Shown here one piece after another: positions 4,422 through 10,262 of a stretch of DNA of 10,262 bases (its first letter is position 1; each line of letters starts with the position of its first letter). A model generated the notes under the pieces. That model was not told where the DNA came from. It did not search any database and saw nothing but the letters and a program-made list of their open reading frames with translations. Made by a program: the position numbers and the translations under genes. Origin of the DNA: Deltaproteobacteria bacterium (GTDB taxonomy: Bacteria; Myxococcota_A; UBA9042; DTJE01); assembly GCA_016784945.1 (NCBI GenBank), contig JADHTP010000092.1, forward strand, positions 1 to 10,262, written 5' to 3'.

Positions 4422-6259
4422 TGCGCATCCTCCACGCCCGTCCTCAATTCCAGGGTCCCCAGTTCGGTAGTCTTGTCCGTCAGAACCGTGGCATGGACCT
4501 TCTTGTGCCGATTGCCCGTAGCGGACCGCAGTTCGATCACGTGGACTCCGACATGCGCTTTCTGGTCCACTACGTTGCCGGTGATCCGGATGGGCTCACC
4601 GTTGAGGAACACCCGCGCATTGGCCGGAAAGAAACGGAATTTCAAGCGACCCACGGCCCGTTTCACGAGCTTCACCGTCAGCCAGGAGGGTGAATCCGGG
4701 CCCACGATCACCGAGCCTTTCTCGTAGCCCGTCAGGCGCACCTCCAGACGCATGGCGCCCCCGCGACCCAGGGATACGGTCAGTGGCGTCGTGCCCAGCT
4801 TCCTTCGACCATGAAAGACCTCGGCGCCTTCCGGCACGGACCGGACCCCCACGCTGCGCCGTACGCCCGGTGTCACGGCCGGGGCGACTTCTTCGCGCAC
4901 TTCCCCCGGGGTCACCGGGACATCCGAAATGGTGTCCCCATCCTCTATGTAAGCATCGATGGGGTGCGTGCTCCCTCCCGCCTGGGATTTTCGCCCCTTG
5001 TCCGCAACCAGGAAGGCCGTGGCCTTGCCGCCGTCCACCGAACCAGGTGGGCTTTCCGCCAGGCGTCCCAGGAGCCACAGCCCCCCTGCCATGCCTCCCA
5101 CGATAAGAATGGCGCCAAGCACCTGGAGCAGGCTCCACTCGGGCTCCCCCTCCCGGTTCGGAGGGGAAACGACCGGTCGGCCCGGGGGCGCCGCGGCCGG
5201 GCCTTCACCGGAAGCCGGCCCATGGAGTTCGGCATGCTTCCGGTCCAGAAGTTCGCCGGCCACGTCGTCCAGGGAACGGGACCGTGACAGGGGCGATCCC
5301 CCGTCCACGTTTTCGTCTTCAGGCTTGATGCTTTCCATGAGGTCGGCCAGGGACTGGGCCGACACGGAGACCTGGTTGCCCACCATGTACTCGGCCAGGG
5401 CGCCATGGAACTCCAGCATGGTGGCATATCGTTCCGAAGGCTCCTTGGACAGTGCCCTCATGATGATTCCGGCCAGGGACGCGGACAACCAGGACCCGGC
5501 CTCGGCCAGGGGAACGGGCTCGCAAATCCTCACCTGCTCGATGGTAGCCACGTCGGTCTCGGCATCGAAGGGACGCCTGCCTGCCAGTATCTCGTAGGCG
5601 ACCACGGCCAGGGCAAACACGTCCGATCGGGCGTCACATTCGCCGCCCGAGACCTGCTCCGGCGCCATGTAGGCCACTTTCCCATGCAGCGTTCCAGGCG
5701 CGCTGAAGCTCAGGCGGGCCGTGGCCAGGGACACACCAAAGTCAGTCAGCTTGACCTGGCCGTCATAGGACAACAGCAGATTGGCCGGGCTCACGTCCCG
5801 GTGGACGATGTTCAGCCGGCGTCCCTCCAGGTCGGTCCGCGTATGGGCGTAGGCCAACCCTTTGGCCGCCTCCGTCAGCACGTACAGGGCGAGGTCCTCG
5901 GGCATGATGCGCCCCAACTCCCCGAGTCGGGACAGGACGCGGCGCAGGTCCAGGCCGTCCACGAACTCCATGGCCATGAAGTACTGGCCGTCGAGTTCGT
6001 CCGCTTCGTAGACCTGCACGATGTTGCCGTGGGTAAGAGAGGCGGCCACGCGCATCTCGTCAAGGAACCGGTCCACGAATCCCGGTTCCCGTGCCAGGTG
6101 GGGCAGGACCTTCTTGATGACGACGGGACGCTCGACTCCCGGGATCCCGGTCTGGCGGGCCACGTAGATCTCGCCCATGCCTCCCGCGCCGATCTGCTGG
6201 AGAATTTCGTATCTTCCGAATGTCTTTGCGCGCTCGTCCACTTCCCGGCTCGGATTCAC
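4418..6259 (-). CDS. Transmembrane Ser/Thr protein kinase with PEGA-like outer domains
   Basis: This 613-residue eukaryotic-type (Hanks) kinase has a complete catalytic domain at about 16-290: glycine loop GAGGMGEIY (24-32), ATP-anchoring K49 in VVIKK, helix-C E68, catalytic HRDVSPAN (D155, N160), DFG (173-175) and APE (199-201). The HRDVSP form, with Ser where many kinases have Lys, is common in myxobacterial kinases. A Pro-rich juxtamembrane linker (about 315-372) precedes one hydrophobic segment at about 376-398. The outer part has a PEGA domain (SVPEGAEVF near 474-482, through LTGYE near 513) and a second PEGA-like unit (about 541-604). PEGA domains are thought to bind cell-surface ligands. 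The GTG at 6259 is chosen because an in-frame TAA lies just upstream and the kinase fold begins soon after, but no clear Shine-Dalgarno is visible and a GTG at codon 7 is possible. The gene lies 53 nt after tgt and overlaps the FHA activator by 4 bp. Confidence 0.95.
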   Translation of the reverse strand: MNPSREVDERAKTFGRYEILQQIGAGGMGEIYVARQTGIPGVERPVVIKKVLPHLAREPGFVDRFLDEMRVAASLTHGNIVQVYEADELDGQYFMAMEFVDGLDLRRVLSRLGELGRIMPEDLALYVLTEAAKGLAYAHTRTDLEGRRLNIVHRDVSPANLLLSYDGQVKLTDFGVSLATARLSFSAPGTLHGKVAYMAPEQVSGGECDARSDVFALAVVAYEILAGRRPFDAETDVATIEQVRICEPVPLAEAGSWLSASLAGIIMRALSKEPSERYATMLEFHGALAEYMVGNQVSVSAQSLADLMESIKPEDENVDGGSPLSRSRSLDDVAGELLDRKHAELHGPASGEGPAAAPPGRPVVSPPNREGEPEWSLLQVLGAILIVGGMAGGLWLLGRLAESPPGSVDGGKATAFLVADKGRKSQAGGSTHPIDAYIEDGDTISDVPVTPGEVREEVAPAVTPGVRRSVGVRSVPEGAEVFHGRRKLGTTPLTVSLGRGGAMRLEVRLTGYEKGSVIVGPDSPSWLTVKLVKRAVGRLKFRFFPANARVFLNGEPIRITGNVVDQKAHVGVHVIELRSATGNRHKKVHATVLTDKTTELGTLELRTGVEDAQ

Positions 6260-6312
6260 AGGGCCGACATGTTAACAGGTATCGACCGGCAAGTCGCAAC
6301 GGCGGGCGGTAT

Positions 6313-7458
6313 TCAGCCGTCCCCGGAAGGACCTTCGTCACCCTTGGGCGGGTAAGCGGCTTCCACCTCCCGGGCCAGGGTTTCCAGGGTGGCCCGGGAC
6401 GCCGCGTCTCGGATCCGCGCCATGAGCCCTGCATAGAAATGGAGATTGTGGATTGTGCACAGGACGCTCGACAGGATCTCCCCGCCCGCGAAGAGATGGC
6501 GCAGGTAGGCCCGCGAGTACCGGGAACAAGTGGGACACTGGCAATGAGGATCCGGGGGCTTCAGGTCCTCCCGGAAACGGGCGTGCTTGATGACCAGACG
6601 TCCGGCTGACGTGAGAAGAAGCCCGTTCCTGGCCGCCCGGGTCGGAAACACGCAATCGAACAGGTCGATCCCCGCCATGACGCATCGGACCAGGTCCACG
6701 GGCATTCCCACGCCCATCAGGTAGCGGGGCTTGTCCTCGGGCAGAAGGGCCGCCGTGGACTGTGCCACCGGGTACATTTCGTGGGGTGGTTCCCCCACGG
6801 ATAGGCCGCCGATGGCCATGCCCTCGAAAGGAAGGGATCCGATTTTCACCGCGTGTTCCGCCCGTAGGGTCCTGTCCAGGCCGCCCTGGACGATGCCGAA
6901 AACCGCCTGGTCGGCGCGGGACCGGACGGCAATACTCCGTTCGGCCCAGTCCGTGGTCACCTCCACCGCCCGTTCAAGTTCATCCCGGGACGCCCTTGAC
7001 GGCGGGCACACGTCCAGGACCATGGCGATGTCGGAACCCAGGGCCTCCTGGATTACAATGACGCTCTCGGGCGTGAATTCGTGAAGCGAGCCGTCGATAT
7101 GGGACCGGAAGGCCACGCCTTCGTTGGTGATCTTGCGGAGTTTCGCCAGGCTATAGACCTGGAATCCGCCGGAGTCAGTCAGTATCCCGCCGTCCCATCC
7201 CATGAAGCCATGGAGCCCCCCGTGACGGGCGATGGTGTCCGCCCCGGGGCGCAGGGCCAGGTGGTACGTGTTGCCCAGAATGAGGCCGAAACCCGCGTCA
7301 CGCACCTGCTCCGGAAGCAGTCCCTTGACCGTGCCCTGTGTTCCCACGGGCATGAAGGCCGGCGTGTCGATGCGACCATGGGGGGTACGCAGACTGCCCA
7401 GGCGGGCCGACGTTTTGCCGTCCCTGGACGACACCTGGAATTCGAAGCCTTCCGACAT
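6313..7458 (-). CDS. tgt: Queuine/preQ1 tRNA-guanine transglycosylase
   Basis: This 381-residue enzyme exchanges guanine-34 of GUN-anticodon tRNAs (Asp, Asn, His, Tyr) for preQ1, the step before QueA. The catalytic features of the bacterial family are present: D95 in LTDSGGFQV, the covalent nucleophile D268 in DLFDCVFPTR, and a zinc site of C306, C308, C311 and H337 with spacing identical to the Zymomonas enzyme. The base-specificity residues are of the bacterial preQ1 type (C151 in VLDVCPP and V221 in GGLSVGEP) rather than the eukaryotic queuine type. The ATG at 7458 follows a GGAAAGGGGA stretch. The gene is 12 nt downstream of queA and is followed after 53 nt by the kinase. The more common secretion neighbours yajC and secD are not present downstream. 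The length is normal for the family. Confidence 0.97.
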   Translation of the reverse strand: MSEGFEFQVSSRDGKTSARLGSLRTPHGRIDTPAFMPVGTQGTVKGLLPEQVRDAGFGLILGNTYHLALRPGADTIARHGGLHGFMGWDGGILTDSGGFQVYSLAKLRKITNEGVAFRSHIDGSLHEFTPESVIVIQEALGSDIAMVLDVCPPSRASRDELERAVEVTTDWAERSIAVRSRADQAVFGIVQGGLDRTLRAEHAVKIGSLPFEGMAIGGLSVGEPPHEMYPVAQSTAALLPEDKPRYLMGVGMPVDLVRCVMAGIDLFDCVFPTRAARNGLLLTSAGRLVIKHARFREDLKPPDPHCQCPTCSRYSRAYLRHLFAGGEILSSVLCTIHNLHFYAGLMARIRDAASRATLETLAREVEAAYPPKGDEGPSGDG

Positions 7459-7470
7459 GATCCCCTTTCC

Positions 7471-8544
7471 CTACAGGATGAGCATGGCGTCGCCGTAAGA
7501 ATAGAAACGGTAGCGCCTTTCCACCGCCTCCCGGTAAGCCGCCAGTATACGCCGACGGCCCGCGAAGGCACTAATCAGCACCAGAAGCGACGACCCGGGC
7601 AGGTGGAAGTTGGTGACCATTCCCGACACCACGGCGAAATCGAATCCCGGCGCGATGTACAGGTCCGTTTCGCCCGTTCCGGGCTCCACCCGCCGACCGT
7701 TCCAGCGGCTTTCCAGGGCCCTGACCACGGTGGTTCCCACGGCGATGACGCGGCGACCCCCGTCCAATGCCTCGTTGACGGCGTCCGCTGCCTCCGTGGT
7801 GACCACGAACCGCTCGCTGCCCACCCTGTGCTCCCGAACGTCGGGAGACTCGATGGGTTTGAAGGTGCCCGGACCCACGTGCAGGGTCAGGCGGGCCAAT
7901 TTCACACCGCTATCCTGGAGCCTTTCCAGCAATCCGTCCGTGAAATGAAGACCGGCCGTGGGGGCGGCCACAGCACCCTCCTCCCGGGCATAGACCGTCT
8001 GGTACCGTTCGCAGTCCAGTTCGTGCCGGAGGTCGTCCTGCCTCCGGATATAGGGCGGCACCGGCACTCGCCCCATCTCGGACATCAACTGCCGCGGCGT
8101 GAGGTCTCCCGACACCTCCACGGACACGGTCCCGTCCCCGTGCACCTGGGTGACGGTCACGTGGCGGTCCGTTGGTTCCTCCCCGCGATTAAGGACCCGC
8201 AGTACGCCGCCCGCCTTGAGCCCGCGGTGGGTCCGGAACATGGCATCGAATTCCCGGTCGCGGAAACGGGTCGCCAGCAATTCCACGCGACCCCCGGTCT
8301 CCTTTACGGCGAAAAGACGCGCCGGGACCACCCGAGTCTCGTTGGCCACCAGGCAGTCGCCTGGTTCGAGGTAGTCGGGCAGATCACTGAAGGTCCCGTG
8401 CCCTGCCTTGCCCGTCCTACGGTCCAGGACCAGGAGAGCCGATCCGTCCCGTTCTTCCGACGGAACCTGGGCGATCAGTTCGCCGGGCAGATCGTACCGG
8501 TAGGAATCAAGGCTGAATTCTTCGGGGATCGTCGGTTCTTCCAT
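7471..8544 (-). CDS. queA: S-adenosylmethionine:tRNA ribosyltransferase-isomerase
   Basis: This 357-residue enzyme transfers and isomerises the ribosyl group of S-adenosylmethionine onto preQ1-modified tRNA, giving epoxyqueuosine. The family signatures run the full length: YDLPGELIAQ near the N-terminus, GDCLVANETRVVPARL, the central AAPTAGLHFT, LTLHVGPGTFKPI, VIAVGTTVVRALES, NFHLPGSSLLVLISAFAG, and the C-terminal RFYSYGDAMLI. The ATG at 8544 has GGAGG 4 nt upstream and begins just before the family core; the length matches the E. coli protein. It heads the leftward gene run and diverges from the lipoprotein gene, with only 66 nt between the two starts. Genes for preQ1 synthesis and epoxyqueuosine reduction are not in this window. 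Confidence 0.97.
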   Translation of the reverse strand: MEEPTIPEEFSLDSYRYDLPGELIAQVPSEERDGSALLVLDRRTGKAGHGTFSDLPDYLEPGDCLVANETRVVPARLFAVKETGGRVELLATRFRDREFDAMFRTHRGLKAGGVLRVLNRGEEPTDRHVTVTQVHGDGTVSVEVSGDLTPRQLMSEMGRVPVPPYIRRQDDLRHELDCERYQTVYAREEGAVAAPTAGLHFTDGLLERLQDSGVKLARLTLHVGPGTFKPIESPDVREHRVGSERFVVTTEAADAVNEALDGGRRVIAVGTTVVRALESRWNGRRVEPGTGETDLYIAPGFDFAVVSGMVTNFHLPGSSLLVLISAFAGRRRILAAYREAVERRYRFYSYGDAMLIL

Positions 8545-8564
8545 GGCGCCTCCGGACGCGGGCC

Positions 8565-8571
8565 TATTCTA
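8565..8571. promoter_or_regulatory. Symmetric -10-like element between divergent genes
   Basis: The heptamer TATTCTA reads TAGAAT on the minus strand (five of six -10 matches, about 21 nt before the queA ATG) and TATTCT on the plus strand (four of six, before the lipoprotein gene). Good -35 boxes are not obvious for either direction. It is the only promoter-like sequence I see in the 66-nt spacer and could drive transcription both ways. Confidence 0.3.
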
Positions 8572-8610
8572 CACGTGGACGCCGTGGACAACATGATCGA
8601 CAATGTGTCC

Positions 8611-10262
8611 ATGAAGCAACTGCTCAGCCTTCTCCTCGCGATCATGCTGTCCTGCGGCGCCGACGGTGGCGACACGGACGGACAGGACCAGTCGACTTTC
8701 GACGTCCAGCCCGATACGGCCTTCGACGCCACCGGTGACGACCAGGTCGTGTCCGATACCCCGGACGTGCCGACGGACCCATTGTCCACCGATGACGGCG
8801 CCCAGGTTGAATTGCCGTCTTTCGACCTTCTCACGGACGAGGGGATCCCCCTGGACCTCCCGGCCGAAGACATCACGATCCCGCCGCCACCGCGGCCGCG
8901 CATCACGGTGAACGGTATTGACGACACCATGAACGGAAAGGAGCCCTTCGTGCAGGATGATGGACCGGGCCAGGCGTTCCGGATCAGGGTGCCGACGGGC
9001 GGATTCACCGTCGACGTGTACCAGCGACCGGGTGAGCCGTGGGACGGCCCCGTCCGCATCGAGGCCTCTTCACCGATGCACCTGGCCGACCAGGACGTCC
9101 CGGTCGGTTCGGACCTGGTCCCGTGGCTTGCTTGCACATCGGATCCGGACCCCCTTCTGGGTCCCACGGACGATGACCTGCACACCCGTTGCCGGCTTCC
9201 CGCGGACGCACTGGCCCCCGTGGGCGAACTGCAACTCGTCGGGCGCTTCGAGGGCGAAGAGGCTGGTCCGGGCCCCGAGGACACCATCACCATGAAGGTC
9301 GTGTCCCTGCCGCCGCACCTGGATCCCTTCGCCGCCACCGACACTTGGCTGGTGGTCCTGAGCCGGGACCTTTTCGCACCGGAGCTGGTGCCTGTCGCCG
9401 ACGGAACCTACGACATCGTGCCGGGCTACGTACCTGAAGGAAACGGTCTGCCTGATCTGGACGAGGCCCTGATCATCCTGGGCCTGCTGTCGGACAACGC
9501 CGAATTTTCCAACGCCGCAAGGGACCTGTTCGTGAAAAGGTTCCGGTCCTACGCCAACACCATGTTCGGGCTGGACCCGACGGGGCAACCCACGGAACAC
9601 GGCGTAAACCTGGCACTGGTGTTCGAAGGCGACCCGGACGCGCCGGCCCAGGACGCCTGGTCCCCCGACGACGGATTTTCCATGATCGCCGTGGGAAGCG
9701 ACCCCAACGACGCCGGCATCGCGAATCACATCGTGGGAATGGCCGCCATCGACTGGAACAACCAGAAGGTGGAAAACAACGCCCAGTACAACCGCGGTGT
9801 CTTCGTCACGTCCATCGTCCGCCAGGTCCTGAACAACGCGCTGGGCGCCCTGGTGGTCCAGGAGATTTCCCCCCTGGACGGGACCCCCCTGGGTCTGTAC
9901 CCCGGCGACGAATTGTTCCTGGACCCCGGTTTCGACCCGAACACGGTTGAAGATGACCGGCTGGCCCTGCGCTTCACCCTGTACGACACCATCATGAATT
10001 TCGCCACCCTGGCTGTGGCCGCCACCCTGTGCCACGAGGTGGGTCACTCCCTGGGCCTGGTGCCTTCGGGCCCGCCTCCCAAGGGCCTGTTTGCCGGGAT
10101 GAGCGGTCTTTCTTTCACCGAATCGGACCCGGGCTCTGCCCACATCGACACCCCGGGACTGAACGTGATGCAGACCGGAAAGGTGACCAGCTACCTCGAG
10201 GTCTTCGACGGCCTGCCACGCTTCAACGCCCTGAACCTGGCCTACCTTCGAAGACAACTGGT
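8611..10262 (+). CDS. Putative secreted lipoprotein with HExxH metallopeptidase motif (3' end beyond the window)
   Basis: The frame stays open from 8611 to the window end (550 codons, no stop), so the protein is truncated by the window only. It begins with a short lipoprotein-type signal (MKQLLSLLLAIMLSC) with a lipobox-like MLSC and acylated Cys at 15. An acidic low-complexity linker (about 16-97) carries 18 Asp and ends in PPPPRPR. A globular part of unknown family follows. Near the visible end is CHEVGHSLGLV, with zinc ligands H475 and H479 and catalytic E476, as in metzincin-like peptidases. The usual third ligand six residues after the second His is Pro485, but H511 and the later LNVMQ (517-521), which resembles a Met-turn, could complete such a site. 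The ATG at 8611 fits the signal peptide, though ATG 8593 and upstream GTGs are in frame; none has a clear Shine-Dalgarno. Its substrate and peptidase activity are unproven. Confidence 0.8.
   Translation, partial: MKQLLSLLLAIMLSCGADGGDTDGQDQSTFDVQPDTAFDATGDDQVVSDTPDVPTDPLSTDDGAQVELPSFDLLTDEGIPLDLPAEDITIPPPPRPRITVNGIDDTMNGKEPFVQDDGPGQAFRIRVPTGGFTVDVYQRPGEPWDGPVRIEASSPMHLADQDVPVGSDLVPWLACTSDPDPLLGPTDDDLHTRCRLPADALAPVGELQLVGRFEGEEAGPGPEDTITMKVVSLPPHLDPFAATDTWLVVLSRDLFAPELVPVADGTYDIVPGYVPEGNGLPDLDEALIILGLLSDNAEFSNAARDLFVKRFRSYANTMFGLDPTGQPTEHGVNLALVFEGDPDAPAQDAWSPDDGFSMIAVGSDPNDAGIANHIVGMAAIDWNNQKVENNAQYNRGVFVTSIVRQVLNNALGALVVQEISPLDGTPLGLYPGDELFLDPGFDPNTVEDDRLALRFTLYDTIMNFATLAVAATLCHEVGHSLGLVPSGPPPKGLFAGMSGLSFTESDPGSAHIDTPGLNVMQTGKVTSYLEVFDGLPRFNALNLAYLRRQL

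Noticed and set aside
5405..6355. 316-codon plus-strand frame opposite the kinase domain
   Set aside because: This is a shadow of the kinase coding sequence, with Gln/His/Gly-rich composition and no recognisable motif.
8475..9344. 289-codon minus-strand frame crossing the queA start and the lipoprotein 5' half
   Set aside because: It overlaps queA out of frame, is Ser/Arg/Gly-rich and has no family features.
9070..10257. 395-codon minus-strand frame opposite the lipoprotein gene
   Set aside because: Its Val/Gly/Gln/His-rich composition is typical of antisense frames. The plus strand instead has a signal peptide, a linker and an HExxH motif in one continuous frame.

Overview
The window is GC-rich, densely coding bacterial DNA with ten supported protein genes, no RNA genes, and no mobile element or CRISPR array. 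The style suggests a relative of the former Deltaproteobacteria (Myxococcota, Bradymonadota or a neighbouring candidate phylum). Three features point that way: a eukaryotic-type Ser/Thr kinase with HRDVSPxN and PEGA domains beside an FHA-containing sigma54 activator, an Asp/Pro-rich lipoprotein linker, and high-GC codon use that leaves long empty antisense frames. No rRNA or marker phylogeny is available, so this placement is inference.

Left part, plus strand (113-2501): an Mrp/ApbC-type P-loop carrier of Fe-S clusters is followed by a compact cluster of two tandem EutN/CcmL-type bacterial microcompartment (BMC) vertex proteins and a class II (FucA-like) zinc aldolase. The last three genes overlap by 4 bp each (GTGA, then ATGA), so they are probably translationally coupled. 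A promoter-like sequence lies so close to the first vertex gene that its mRNA may be leaderless. No hexameric shell protein, aldehyde dehydrogenase or phosphotransacylase is present, so this looks like a satellite or partial metabolosome locus whose remaining parts must lie elsewhere.

Centre, minus strand (2634-8544): transcription appears to run queA - tgt - Ser/Thr kinase - FHA/AAA+/Fis activator, with gaps of 12 and 53 nt and then a 4-bp overlap. queA and tgt make the queuosine modification in the tRNA anticodon. The kinase (cytoplasmic catalytic domain, one membrane helix, outer PEGA-like domains) and the FHA-sigma54 activator look like a matched signalling pair. After a 97-nt AT-rich intergenic segment carrying an unusual combination of direct and inverted repeats comes a 96-residue protein. 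By eye it is a stand-alone sigma70 region 4 in which several -35-contacting positions of RpoD are replaced. This is the most unusual gene in the window.

Right part, plus strand (8611 to the window end): diverging from queA is a lipoprotein-type secreted protein with an Asp-rich linker and a C-terminal HEVGH zinc-metallopeptidase motif. It is cut off by the window edge. A short symmetric -10-like element between the two genes could serve both directions.
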